Shown: positions 1 to 11,840, counted from the first letter of the stretch. The stretch: DNA of 43,994 bases from Saccoglossus kowalevskii (GCF_000003605.2 NW_003153751.1:26756-70749); one strand, 5' to 3'. Made by a program: numbers and translations. The notes: generated from the sequence alone by a model not told the origin.

Positions 1-1756
1 CAATTCGGCATCTCGCTATATGCAGCGCTGAGCAATTACAACTGGGTAATACCACATACTATTAGCAGTAGTACTTTTGATGACCACATAAAGCATCGAT
101 AATTAGTTATGAATACGTTCGATTTGATACTAGGTTCTTGTGTGGGTATTTTTACCTACACATAGTTTCTGGAGGTTCTCGCTTGGTATAAGCACAGTCC
201 CTCCGGTGTTGAGGGACTGTGGTATAAGCTTGAACGTACGCTCGCGTGACAAATGATACTTTTCTGTTATCACTGGCAGAACTATCACAGAAAGTAATGT
301 TATTATATCTTGCATACAGTCTCTTGTTTGTTTGTTTTTCGATATTAATAATCTTTTTTGCAAGTGTGTATTTGGCAAAAGCCGAGTTAACGAATTTCTG
401 TGAGTTTGCGAGACAAACTTGAGTCTGCTCTGATGTTCGGTGCGTGATGATGCAATGATTGACATGCTCATGAATACGCCAGTGCTACGTCAAAAATGAG
501 TTAAGTTGTTTTACAAACAATATTTATCTCATTCATTTCACAAGTTGCATCTTGCAGTATTCTGTGATTTGTTCGGTTGTTTTTCCAATGGCATTGCAAT
601 ACAGTGTCGAATGTACAGCGAGGATACTAGACTATTCATCCCTTCGATGTCCCGAAGGTGCGCCCTATCGCTAGTCTCGGAAAGCTTTGAGCATTCTTTT
701 TATGGTTATCCGATTTTTGACCACCATACAATGCATTTCAGAGTCTTTTTTCTCTCCCCGATATCTCTGATAGCTCTTCCCACCGCTATCACCTCTGGGC
801 TTTCGACGCCTTCCAACTGTGGTCGCCCATTCCGCCCCTGCCACCCCTAATAGCTCATTCATCCCCTATCACCTTTCCCACCCCTGCCACCACCGACCTC
901 CTTTCCCGCCCTACCATCTCTAATAGCTCTTATCCCCTGCAACTCTGGTAGCTCTTTCCTCCCCTGTCTCATCTGGCCGCCATTTGCTCCAGCCCCGACT
1001 CCAGCATACAATGTGGTATAGCCGCTTGTTGAACTTCAGAATGTGGTACTCGCGAGACACCTACACACTATCATCATAACATCGCGTTCAAATTTAACAC
1101 CATACATCAAGTCGTGTCTCATATACTGTGACGTCATTCACGCCTAAGTCCTTGTTCATTGTATAAATTTAAATATTTTGTCGTGATATCGTGTTTTCCA
1201 AGTAGGTGCACGTTGTTGGGTCGTACTCACTCTAGTTCAAATTCTATCCTAAATTTGATAGCAACAATTTGTCAACCGGAAGTTACGGCCACACACATGT
1301 TATATTTTATCGATTGAGTTAAATAGTTATATTTATTAGCGTATTTATTTACACCTCGTACGTGCAATGTACGAATATATATAACGGCAAATTTATATTA
1401 AGGGTGAGTATATATAAAACAACAAGATCCCACTGCAGTCGAGTGTTTACATACTTCTACCAGATTTATCTTAATTGTTTTCAGAACAACCAGCCACGTC
1501 ACAAATACTGTAAAACTGACATTTATTTTCACTATTTTGAGCATATTCACTGGGTTCTAATTTTGCAAATATGCCAGTTCTAATGTTATTATATATGTTC
1601 GTGGGCATTTAACTAATACAGTATCACGTGACACAAAACCCGGAAATAGTCTGTTCTATCATGAAACTCCATTGTAATAATGGTGTAGATAATTCGGCAA
1701 AAAATGCTTATATTGACTGAGATCAATTTAATCAATCATTTTTCACTATTATGCTA
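1..1756. other. Non-coding stretch with CT-rich low-complexity patch
   Basis: No exon with convincing coding character was found on either strand. Positions about 770-1000 are a pyrimidine-rich degenerate repeat of CCCC-ACC and TAGCTCTT-like words. A short hairpin lies at 193-221 and is listed separately. The open frames here are low-complexity or carry no recognisable motif. Confidence 0.6.
184..228. repeat. Short hairpin, 11-bp perfect arms
   Basis: CACAGTCCCTC (193-203) and GAGGGACTGTG (211-221) are perfect complements around a 7-base loop. The 8-mer GGTATAAG stands directly on both sides. A second hairpin with the same ACAGTCCCT stem and TATAA flanks is at 15062-15103, so this is a repeated structure rather than chance. 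No transposase or RNA family was recognised. Confidence 0.6.
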
Positions 1757-1760
1757 TTAT

Positions 1761-1886
1761 AAAGTGGGAGGGTCGTCACCTGCGCACGCGCGGGAATTGA
1801 GTCCCAAGCGACGATAACAACACACGCTAAAAACACAAAGGCTATGGCCATCTGACGCATGCGTATGTGACGACTCCCCCCGCTTT
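1761..1886. mobile_element. MITE-like element with CG-rich terminal inverted repeats
   Basis: The left end (AAAGTGGGAGGGTCGTCACC, from 1761) is the imperfect reverse complement of the right end, which reads GTGACGACTCCCCCCGCTTT up to 1886. The similarity extends inward into GCGCACGCG / GACGCATGCG for about 30 bases. The element is about 126 bp with no coding capacity, so it would be non-autonomous. A lone end of the same type occurs near 3451-3485. The family is not identified. Confidence 0.6.
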
Positions 1887-1953
1887 AAGCACAGTACCGT
1901 ACTGTCATGTGAGTCTACTAAACCGAGCCGGGGCCGAATTTCGCACAACTTAC

Positions 1954-2116
1954 CTGTTTAAGCTGATGATGGCTAGTGTGAATAAGCACACAATCCCAAA
2001 CCAGAATATAGTGAAACTGTGGAAATAACAGACGACGAGGCCGAATGTCCAGTCACTTACAGTCAATGCGTACAGCGATATAGGCATATCAATACATACC
2101 ATCAACATGTCTGAAA
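1954..2116 (-). CDS. Internal exon of a class A (rhodopsin-like) GPCR, TM2 to TM3
   Basis: Read on the minus strand, this 163-nt exon follows a TTTTCTCTAG acceptor and ends at a GTAAGT donor. It enters in phase 1 and leaves in phase 2, splitting the Arg codon of the TM3 DRY-type motif (here LNR). The peptide shows the family order: V-S-D at the TM2 aspartate, a hydrophobic TM2 with a Pro, the W-T-F-G box of extracellular loop 1, the conserved TM3 cysteine (VVCYF), and a hydrophobic TM3 ending LAIISLNR. TM1 should lie to the right on this strand and TM4-7 to the left. Neither was found, and the latter is probably beyond the window edge. The ligand class (peptide, amine, opsin) cannot be told from one exon. 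GPCR identity is well supported by motif order; the exon limits are inferred. Confidence 0.75.
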
Positions 2117-2119
2117 CTA

Positions 2120-3696
2120 GAGAAAACAGATAATTCAAAAAAATACAGAATTTTCTTGATCGTGAAGGCAGTATGGATAATTTAATAATACTAGTAGTTC
2201 GTCTGATAAAGTTTGGTGTTATATTCGCATTACCTTATTGTAGCTAACTGACTTCATATTACAAAGATATATTTACGCAGTATTGCAGAGTTACATAAAA
2301 GAAATGATGTTTTAAATGGAGTTGACATAGACGGCAATTCTTCCACACATTCATACTATACACTTCTCCAACGAGAAACACATTACGCACAATTTGAGTG
2401 ACGTCACTTCTAGCCAGGTTTGCACAGTTGCATTTTTTCTATACAGAGTGAAGCCTCGAAAACGCTGAACGGAAGCCACTTATCGAAACAAATACTTCGT
2501 AATAATAGTATCGTCAGCTTAATCGTGTTGCATTATGAAAATTATTTATTTACATAAATTAATCAAGCATGTGACTAAATACTTAAAACTTTGTTTCAAG
2601 AAATATGACACATAGACATGTACTTATCATACATAATTGTATATTATCACACTATCTCAGGCTAATTAGCCATTTTAAACTGCATTTATCTTAATTTTCT
2701 TTAACTTCTATTTTTATTACTGTTTTTTTTAATTTATTACATAACAGCCTGAAATGATTTGTTAACTTTCATTATGATGTAATAAATGAAATTATTATTA
2801 TTATTATTATTGTACAGAAAGTGTAATTATCCAGGTGGTCTTTGAAAGATTACTTAATGTTCGTCAAATATGCGAAATGAAACCCCGAAGAGAAAATAAA
2901 ATTATTGATATCCATTCGTATATTCTGTGATATGCCTGTGGTACAACAACCAAGGTTTATTACTAAATGGCAACCCACGATCTAACAAACGACATACCAA
3001 AGATACCACTGTCTATTAGAGACGCACACAAAGTGTTTATAGGTGTTGATTAATCTCACGCGAATTGGAGAAAAGTCTCGCGAGATGATCACAGAATTAT
3101 AGTTATCCGCAGTGAAAAATACCTACTTGATCTGAACAAAATGTTTCCCTTCGCGAGTCGCTGACCAAATTATGCTAAAATAATTAACGATAAATTTGAC
3201 TAATACCTATTGCAGAGTTCATCTCATTAAGTATGCAGCATAGACAGCAACACGCACCTTAGTCTGATTTGACTTTTTCTAAAAAAATTGTTTATCTTTT
3301 TCTTGTCTTTACTTATTTTGTTGTTAGTTTTCCACTGTTTTTTAAATTGTAACCCTTTTCACCTCTTTCGAGGGATGTTATGTGTTAATAGATACATTAC
3401 TAATGCATAACGATACGTGAGTGTGAACAAATCTAGTGTGGTGTTCGAGTCTGACGCATGCGCAGGTGACGACTGCCCGCTTTAACTTATGAAGTGCGTT
3501 GATCTATGGTTGGACGTTGTGCACTAATGTACAATTCACTAAAAAATTTGAAATGTGTGTTTTTGTACACCTATGTATGAATATAAATGTGATATAGACA
3601 CGACTTGTACATTATCTCTGTGATATAATCAGCACTTAGTTATACTGACAGACGAATGTGTGACGTCCGATCCATATCTGTCTTTGTTTACACATC
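2120..3696. other. Non-coding stretch; LINE-type (ATT)n tail
   Basis: No exon was recognised. An AATAAATGAAATTATTATTATT segment at 2780-2812 looks like the 3' end and (ATT)n tail of a 5'-truncated non-LTR retrotransposon. A lone CG-rich inverted-repeat end (GACGCATGCGCAGGTGACGACTGCCCGCTTTAA) occurs at 3451-3485. Confidence 0.5.
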
Positions 3697-4181
3697 GCTA
3701 CTTCGAGATGCTGAATTGTTCGAATTAAGAACATCGAGATACGAAAACATCGAGTAACGAACATCGAGATACGAAAACATCGAGTAACGAACATAGAGAT
3801 ACGAAAACATCGAGTTATAAAATGATCACGCCCATATTTCAGAAACGACGCCCAATTTGTAAGTTTTAGTAACTCGAACTTTAAATATCAGTTAACCGAA
3901 CTTCGAACTACGGGAAATACTAGTATACAACGTTAAACAAAACAAGAACTCGAAGTTCGGTTAACTGTTAATTAAAGTTCGAATTACTAAATGTGGACGT
4001 TAAACGAAAACAAAAATATATATTGCCCGTAACTCGAAGTTCTGTTAACTGGTAATCGAACATCGAGTTACAATTTGGGCGTGGTTTCGAAAAAGTGGGC
4101 GTGGTTTCGAAAATATTTTGTAACTCGATGGTTTTGTAACTCGATGTTTGTAACTAGAACAATTCAACATCTCCGTTACTT
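3697..4181. mobile_element. Foldback-type element with long nested inverted repeats
   Basis: The outer arms of about 58 bases (from 3697, and ending near 4181) are imperfect reverse complements, both containing GAATTGTTC and repeated ACATCGAG words. Inside, the segment around 3863-3905 (with CAGTTAACCGAACTTCGA) is the reverse complement of 3949-3988, giving a second nested inverted repeat. The left arm also contains a 30-bp tandem repeat (ACATCGAGATACGAAAACAT...) repeated about 2.7 times at 3730-3815. There is no coding capacity. The structure is that of a foldback or MITE element; the superfamily is unknown. Confidence 0.65.
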
Positions 4182-4185
4182 CACA

Positions 4186-5125
4186 GTATATACATAAGCA
4201 TTAAAAACACCACGAGGAGGTGTGAGTTAGACTGGCCCAGCTGTGGTGATTTTTTTTTTTCAGTTAAATTATAATAATAACAAACTTGGGGAAAAAATAG
4301 TTTTAGGGCGGTAGTTGTCGCGCCACGCATGCGCGAGATATATGGGTCTCATATAAACAAAGATGGCAACTTTGACTGTTGCGCAGATCAACGACTACAA
4401 ACTGAGTCGTTACGTAGCTTTAATTAGATATGCATCGCGTCGCACCGCTGTCGGTCGCACTGTACTGACATCTTGTCGTACGTGCCGAACCACATCGTGT
4501 GGTACCAAATCGCGATAATTTAAAATCAAACAGTCGAAAACGCATAAATAATCACAGTACGTTCCAAAATCCGTCAAATCGTATGGAGGCGATTTAATAA
4601 CGCTCTATGTACCGTGTAATTGAGAGGTGATTGATGAATACTTGCTGAGTAATGTGTTTGTTCACATTCCAATACAAGACGATTAATGTTAAATTTGGTG
4701 TCATTTTGGAATTTATTAATGTTTTAGCATTGCATATAATTTACCGAATAAACATTCCACGGGCAGTTTAGGCTCATTTGTATACGTTGCCTCATATTTA
4801 TATTTTATTTTTTAATCTTACTAGTAGTTTTATTTTGAAGCCGATTTGGAAGGGGTAGTTCCGGCAAATTGCATGCTGGTAATTATTTAATAATCACTTC
4901 ACGACACGAATATCGGCATGAGTCGCTCATATTTTGCGACAACGTGAGATTATGTTTTTTCATGTGCAAACACTTATTTCTTCCTAATTGCAAACATAAC
5001 AAATAGTCCAGCTTTCTTTTTACACATTCCTGTATCCAAACAAAGATATGCTGAGTGAATATTTTGATACAAATCTTGTATAGCTTGGGAGCAACATCAC
5101 TATTTCTAAATACTATGGGTAATAT
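4186..5125. other. Non-coding stretch with one inverted-repeat end
   Basis: A CG-rich end at 4305-4420 (GGGCGGTAGTTGTCGCGCC, then CATATAAACAAAGATGGC) matches the left end of the element at 12883. No partner end and no exon were identified in the rest of the stretch. Confidence 0.5.
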
Positions 5126-5372
5126 ATCTTAGAGGCAAATAGCCGCCTAGATCTCGTTGGGAACGAGAAAGCTGCGAGACTTGCGTTTATCCCTCATTTT
5201 CATTCGCTCCGTCATCGCATTCATGTCCCGATAGCCACGGTTGAGTAGTTCAGTAGAACAGTAAACGCAACGACAGAAGAGATTAGAACACTACTCATGA
5301 CTTGAAAGACAAAAACCAAGTCTCGTGGCTCTCGCTGCCAACGTGATCTTGGCCGCTATTTGCATCTAAGAT
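5126..5372. mobile_element. MITE, about 247 bp, with roughly 48-bp terminal inverted repeats
   Basis: The left end, ATCTTAGAGGCAAATAGCCG and on into AGATCTCGTTGGGAACGAGA, is mirrored at the right end by GCTATTTGCATCTAAGAT preceded by the complement of the AGATC/ACGAGA part. Internal sequence contains no gene. The same terminal words (AGATCTCGTTGAGAACGAGA, GGCGGCCA) recur at 6806-7432 and about 8583, which makes it a local repeat family. Confidence 0.65.
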
Positions 5373-5778
5373 CTTTCCAATCAGTCACCATAACGAAGCA
5401 CGGGCGTATCACACAATGCTATAGGAGAAACAAAATACTAACAAATCAAGATTTTACCCTAAAAAACCTAAAGTATGTGCATGATTAGTAATCGTAGTTT
5501 TTTTTATTCGACATATATAATAGAGGAAATATATGTCGTTGATAAAAATAATCACGTGACAGCATCCTGTCAAGTGGTATTAGATCTAGATGAATACTGT
5601 AGGGTCAGTTTTGATGGCATAGATGGGTTCAAATGAGAATTAAGGTATCAATTCTAAGTACTTTACAACAAATAAAACCTACTAATGATGTGTGACCAAC
5701 GAGAGAATCAAAATAGAAATGTTATTGTTAACAGAATGAGCAAAAGATTCAGTTTGCCGATGTGTCGGATGTGTCAAC

Positions 5779-5868
5779 AACCAATCGTAAGACTGGTTAC
5801 GAACCACACCGAGGTTACGACTTGGTTAGCCTCGCTCAACTGGTTCGTAACCAGTCTTGTGATTGGTT
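5779..5868. repeat. Large hairpin, 28-bp arms
   Basis: The left arm 5779-5806 and right arm 5841-5868 are reverse complements except for two positions (core AAGACTGGTTACGAACCA). The spacer is 34 bases. It could be a very short palindromic element. There is no evidence for a processed RNA. Confidence 0.65.
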
Positions 5869-5869
5869 C

Positions 5870-6799
5870 TTGAAAAATTCTGAACAGGCCACGCCTCCAA
5901 CTGTGCCGTGCGTTCGGGTCAACCGTTAATTATTCATAAATGGAGTCAATTTGTGTAGATTTCTTGATTTATTCTGCAGATATAGGTAAAATATATGTAA
6001 GCCTTTGGTGAAATTTAAAAGAGCAACTAACATTTTTAAACCTCGTATTTTTTATAGATTTTATTTTTCATTCTGTTCGTCTGTTTTTTCAAGTTTAAAA
6101 AATGTGAGCTGGCTGGAGCCTTCATCTCTTGTCTATTTCTTGCACGAGATACCAGCCGATACCCCCCCCCCCCCGCTTATAGGGAGTGCGTACAGTTGAT
6201 CATAGTTCCTGGGCTCACTGTGATTATACCAACACTATTGTTATACTAGGGAAACTTTGTTTCATTTCCATCGAATTATTGATGTGATACGAATGCAGAG
6301 TACAATACGTGACTTACCTGCTAAGTTTAGAATCAAGTAGTTCGCTATTGTGTGTAATTTAGAATTACAACACGTGACCGTTATCACTAAACAATTACCC
6401 ACGATGCCTTGCACCATTATGAATGCCTAAAATAGAACAGAATATGGAAAATACATTATTGTATCAGTGGAATGAATTGACGGTTTCACTACAATGTGTA
6501 TTTGCCTCTCATTTGACATCGTCCCTATTACCCATAAATCATTGCGTTAGTCCGGCACGAGATAAACCGCATACGATAAAAATGAATATCGTCGCAAGAA
6601 TAACCAATTCACTATTGTATGAAAATTATGTTTTTGGGGAAATCGGATAATTTACACAATCTAATGTTTCGTCTGAAACGATCGAAAATTGTTCGTGCCA
6701 CGTTCTCATCAATATTATGTTTTTATATAGGAAGCAGCATTGAATACAAATAGAAACACTATATTTATTGAAATGTGCTTCATCACGTGCATCAGACCT
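5870..6799. other. Non-coding stretch
   Basis: Nothing beyond a homopolymer C run at about 6161-6174 is recognisable. The short open frames show no domain motif and no convincing splice pair. Confidence 0.5.
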
Positions 6800-7432
6800 T
6801 GGACGAAAATGGCCGCCAAGATCTCTTTGAGATCGAGCTGGCCAGGTGACCTGTTCTTTCAAATAGTCTCTCATTCTCTTCCGTCACCACGCCACTATTC
6901 CCTCGTCTTTATAACTGTGGTGTTTTGAACAACAGTGACAGGAAAGAATAGAACACTTTTTGGGTCACAAAAACAAGCCTCACTGATATCTCGTTCTCAA
7001 CAAGACTCGTGTCTCTCTCGTTCTTTGCGAGATCTTGGCGGCCACGTGACCTGTTCTTACAAATAGTCTCTCATTCTCTTCCGCCACCACGCCACTATTC
7101 CCTCGTCTATATAACTGTGGTGTTTTGAACAACAGTGACAGGAAAGAATAGAACACTTTTTGGGTTACAAAAACAAGCCTCACTGATATCTCGTTCTCAA
7201 CAAGTCTCGTGTCTCTCTCGTTCTTAGCGAGATCTTGGCGCGTGAAAGAACAGGTCACGTGACCTGTTCTTTCAAATACTCTTTCATTCTCTTCCGCCAC
7301 CACGCCACTATTCCCCCATCCTATATAAGGTTGGGTATTTGGAACAATAAACAGGAGAGAATAGAAAACAAATTTCTCGTGGCTCTCTCGTTCTCAACGA
7401 GATCTCGGCGGCCATTTCTACCTCAGATCTAC
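6800..7432. mobile_element. MITE-related region with about 200-bp tandem copies
   Basis: Terminal words of the 5126-5372 family bound the block: ATGGCCGCCAAGATCTCTTT near 6810 and its complement around 7395-7420. Between them a segment beginning GTGACCTGTTCTT is present three times, at 6846, 7046 and 7259 (about 200 and 213 bp apart). The first two copies are nearly identical and the third is shorter and more diverged. A perfect 32-bp palindrome sits at 7243-7274. The open frames here are translations of the repeat and not genes. Confidence 0.65.
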
Positions 7433-9367
7433 GATTACAACATATATAAACTCATTTGGTTATTTCATATTATTTTATTAATTATTCAAGAGACACCTAC
7501 AGGTTTCCCCTCAATCACGCCACTCGCATGTGTACAACACTATCTACATTATCAGCAGTGATGGGTCCAGCAAAATGTATTGGGGGGGGTCCAAGCTTTG
7601 CTTAAGATATACGGAGCGTAAATCGCAGAGAAGCTATGCGTAATCCAGATCATATGAATCGTCATGCGTTGAGGGGGAGGAGATTGACCCCCCCCTCCTC
7701 TGGATCCGCCACTGATTATCAGTGTTGTAAAGTAAAGTAAATAACTTTATTGATTTCGTATCCTTATTGGAATCTTGAAAATAATACAATAAAGTGTGTT
7801 GTTTACATAAACAACAGCTAGCTAAACTTGAAAAAGTGGCAAACTAAAGTAAACAATTAGAAAATTAAATCAATAAGTAAAACAGAACAAAAATAAAACA
7901 ATACGAGAAATGTAAAATTGGGTGATTATTTTGGGGTTGGCTGGTGTGTTTTTCAGTGCAGTATATCTCTGCAGTTAAAGCTGTTAAAATTAATTTTGCA
8001 TAGTCAGTGATTTCTCTGTTGTCGGTAGAGGTGAGAATTGTTATCATGATTTCTTCCTCAGCTACACCAGCTGAGGGTAAGTTATGTTCAGTGAACAGTT
8101 TAATACTCTATTGGTGCAGTTTGTATTTAGCAGAAAGTGTTTCTCGTCTCCTGTCATCAAGATCGCAGACTTTGCATTTTGTCAATGTAAATGTAAATGT
8201 TGTTTGAAAAGTCAAGGCAGCGAGGGATAAAAAAATGTTTCCGTAAATGTGTACGATAGCGTGGTAGTTTAAAGGGTAAAACATACGTGATAGTGCATGA
8301 AAATAACTTTGGAGTCAGAATTTCGTGTAACACGTATGTGACACGCGTCGTATTCGTCACATTGGATTCGTAGCGTAGCGTTTTATGACATTCGATATTA
8401 TTACTGATATATGAGCCAAAAGTGAGTAAAAAGCCTCGTTAATAGACCGATTGCTTGAGCAGGTTTGGCATAATGATTTATGTACGTCACAAAGTAGTGA
8501 TACGTCACAGAGTTGATACATATGTGGAATTCAGTCTGAAACCACCTAGTGTGGCTCAATAGACATTCCATCCAAATGCACCCGAGATCTCGTTGAAAGT
8601 GGACATGTTTTGTCTTTCAATTATTGTTCCATTCTCACCCGTCATCGTGCACAAACATCATGGCAGAGGCGGCGGCACTGAATTTGACATGGGGGCAAGA
8701 TCTGCGTAGGAGGTGCGACCTAACTAGAGGGTCTTGGAGCATGTTCCAAGTTAAAAAAAATGAAATCTAGACCCTCTGAAATGCTATTTCCTGCATTTTG
8801 AGGGGCAAATTTTGCTGACACGAAGGGTTTCAGCTTGATTTTAGAGGGGCGACGCCCGAACATTTTTTTCGCCGCCACTGCATAGTGATATAGGTCATGG
8901 TGAATATTATAAGAATTGTAACACATACGAATGCATTCGTCCAAATATTAATAATATGCGTAGATATGTACACTTTGTGATGGGGGTAATATGCATTGTA
9001 TTAGTGGATTTGATATGCAATAATCTCTCAATGATCAGCATTTCAATATTGAGCTATAAAATAGATTCAAATTCAAAATCAAATCGTCAGATGATCGGTC
9101 CGCGTCGTTCACGCATTACGCGCGATCTCGCGGAAAATCACCTATTGGTTTTGAAAAACGGACAGATTCATTTAGAGTGAGCAGTCAGCTAGGTCACCTT
9201 TTTTAACACTGCCAATACTAGTTTAGTTATATCGTTTTTTAAGGATTTTCAAAATGATCTGTGATTATGTTATTTACTATCTAAACTGTGACTCATTGGT
9301 TACGTGCATAAAATAATCCTGTGAAGTTGTTATACTGTCGTCTATGGACAGTTTAAAAAAAGGTATC
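7433..9367. other. Non-coding stretch with repeat fragments
   Basis: A partial relative of the GAGATCTCGTTG family occurs at 8583-8660. No exon with domain motifs or paired splice sites was found. The open frames at 8720-8944 and 8956-9180 carry no recognisable motif. Confidence 0.45.
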
Positions 9368-9499
9368 TTAAAGCACGGTGGTCGTCGCACAGCGCGTGTT
9401 CGAATTTCATGTAAATAAACAATGTATTTTACACGCGTTGTATACGTCGCTATGAGTCCTTATCGAACAGGACGCGGCGCGACGACTGCCGCCCTTTAA
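9368..9499. mobile_element. TTAA-bounded MITE, copy 1
   Basis: Starts TTAAAGCACGGTGGTCGTCG and ends CGACGACTGCCGCCCTTTAA, 132 bp, with terminal inverted repeats. The interior (GCGCGTGTTCGAATTTCATG ... TATCGAACAGGACGCGGC) is shared with the copies at 10526-10647 and 11844-11976. The TTAA at each end is compatible with piggyBac-type target duplication, but the family assignment is only an inference. Confidence 0.7.
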
Positions 9500-9568
9500 T
9501 ACTTTAAGCTCAATCAGTTGTCTGCAAGCTTTCAGGCAAAATCCAATTATAGGCAAAGTGCTAGTCAC

Positions 9569-9691
9569 CTAGTCCATATCTTGTTTAATATTTTCCTTCT
9601 CATCTGTGACAACAACGTCATCTGGAAGACCGACTGATTTCGCGTAGGACTGGTAGTCTTCAAGTTGACCGATATAAACAAATGCATGGAC
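9569..9691 (-). CDS. Possible terminal exon of an unidentified gene
   Basis: On the minus strand, an acceptor-like GACCGCAG precedes an open frame of 40 codons that reads VHAFVYIGQLEDYQSYAKSV and then LPDDVVVTDEKENIKQDMD before a TAG stop. The composition (mixed charged and hydrophobic, no repeats) looks like real protein rather than random AT-rich translation. An ATTAAA polyadenylation-like hexamer lies about 70 bases downstream, inside the adjacent MITE. The frame also stays open upstream of the acceptor to 9763. I do not recognise the family and found no upstream exon. Confidence 0.35.
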   Translation of the reverse strand, partial: VHAFVYIGQLEDYQSYAKSVGLPDDVVVTDEKENIKQDMD

Positions 9692-9699
9692 CTGCGGTC

Positions 9700-10525
9700 C
9701 CATCAGTGGATGTGTGAGGGTCGGCAAGGGGTATTTTCGTAATTTAAATAAATAAATAAACACAAATTTGTAGACATGGACAAGATGTAAAATGTAATAA
9801 GCTATTTTATTCGTTCGTAATTCGTTGAAAGGTCTTATTTTTTGTAAGCGTATAAAGCATTTTTCACATTAAATTAAATGTCGTAATTCGTACACAATTT
9901 CCAATTTTGACTCTTAAACACAAATTATCAAATATATTTCCTGTAAAAACGTAAAATGCTTTTGCTAATTCCTGTAGTCTCTACCGTTCAGCTATCCCCG
10001 CTTGCCCATTCATGTGTGTCAGTGTTACAGTCGCTACTCAGCTTCATGATGCATACAGCGTGTGTCATTTTCCGCCAATCAGAATACCAGTTATATCGTG
10101 CATCGGTTACGCTCTCGTTATAATGTGCCGTAAATAGTATCGCATTTGCACTTATTGTACGTACCAAAAAATGGCTACTGCACATGCGTATTAGAGAATT
10201 TCATTGCTTAATCGAACAATTACTCAAATGTGTGCTACAAAAACAGCGTTTAATTTCATGATGAGTCCAATGTTTCTATCAATATACGGTGTCAAACAGC
10301 AATATTAAAAATGAATGTATTCTCGATTCTCGGGGAGCTACGTCACGTTCTGCGTTGCTAAGGCGCGCACCACTGTACCATGTATTTCTAGAGAATGTGA
10401 GCTGCCGTGGAATAGCCAATGAAAACAGCTGAACTACGAGAAAATCTTGTGCAACCAAATATTTATATGTTGGACATTTAGCCGAAATCTCGTTACACTG
10501 TTCAGGGGAGTCTCAACAACTATCC
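9700..10525. other. Non-coding stretch
   Basis: No supported feature. CCAAT-like words occur near 10072 and 10420, but no linked promoter or first exon can be argued. Confidence 0.4.
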
Positions 10526-10647
10526 TTAAAGGGCAGTGGTCGTCGCGCAGCGCGTGTTCGAAATTCGTTTAAACAAACAATGTATATTACACGTTGCTAT
10601 GAATCTAATATCGAACAGGATGCGGCACGACGACTGCCGCCCATTAA
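10526..10647. mobile_element. TTAA-bounded MITE, copy 2
   Basis: 122 bp from TTAAAGGGCAGTGGTCGTCG to CGACGACTGCCGCCCATTAA. Same orientation and interior as copy 1, with about 10 bp missing around the ACACG(CG)TTG segment. Confidence 0.7.
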
Positions 10648-10649
10648 GT

Positions 10650-11840
10650 ACAGTTTTCTGAGAGTTTCGGCAAGGCGGTGAAAATGCCCGAATGTCCGCC
10701 AGGGAATATATTGCATCTTTAAAATACGCCCACATACGTCAAACGAGTTTATGCCTACCTATTATTTCGACAATACGTCCAACTTTAGGAATCCTTATCT
10801 ATCCCTGGGTAAACCTTAGGGAAACGTATCAGAGGATGGTACTCAGTAATCGTTGTCTTTGGTAATTATTCAATATAACCATACGTCTCGGACAACGTGA
10901 CCTTTTTCGCTGGATGGTAATCTATCACTAAAGAATAGCACATTTCCCGTAACGTCTGGTTTTATATTGATTGTGACAATCTAATACTATTTTCTACTGT
11001 ATTTATCAGTTCTAACAGATTTCCTATTTTTTTAACATATCAGAGTGACGTGGATTGGGGAATGGTGTTACTTGGAAAGTAACAACACTCATTGTTATTT
11101 CACGTATTGGTGAGTATTTTCAGAATAAATTGGTTAGGCCCCCCTCTCATTACGTATAAATATGCGAGGAATTGAGCTATTGTTGTTATTTTACCCCGAA
11201 ATTCCGACTACCTGCCAATTTTGACTACCAGATTGGTGTAAGCTCATGTCAGTGTGTAAATTACATATGGTCACGTGATCTTACACAATAATGTGTTAAC
11301 CTTTTTAACACAATAAACTCGCGTAATGATTCCTAGATTTAAAACAATTATCAAGACAATAGGTGATGATGAAATATGATTATTTGATTCAAAATTTACA
11401 TTGGTATTAAAGAAAAATATATAAAAATGTGGTCCACAAAGTTTGGCTAAAAATATTATTACGTTCAAAGAGTTCAACCTTAGGAACTAGAACATCACGA
11501 ACTGTTGTTAGTCACTTAACAATGTTCATAAAATATGAGAACAACTGTTACATTCGTTGCCACCTGTTCTCGTACGAATAATAAGAATGGTATTATTTTG
11601 TAATTGTATTTTAACTTATATATTATATACACATATTGATATATTCCAAAATGTAGAACATTTTAATTAAAAAAAAAATTAATGTATGTTAGTGAAGTTC
11701 TTATCCGAAAACGAGATCGGCGACGGGTCTCAAATTGATTTGGTTGGCCTAATTCAAAATATTTTGATGCATATGCATTCAATTTCGATACAAATGCGAA
11801 ACATTAATGACAATTCCACCTTAAATGCACTGTAAAAAGT
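10650..11840. other. Non-coding stretch
   Basis: AT-rich sequence with no recognisable exon, RNA gene or element end on either strand. Confidence 0.45.

Noticed and set aside
671-850. Open frames on both strands in the CT-rich patch
   Set aside because: Low-complexity translation with no domain or splice context.
8720-8944. Minus-strand 74-codon frame
   Set aside because: No motif or splice support; sequence looks like repeat-derived low-similarity translation.
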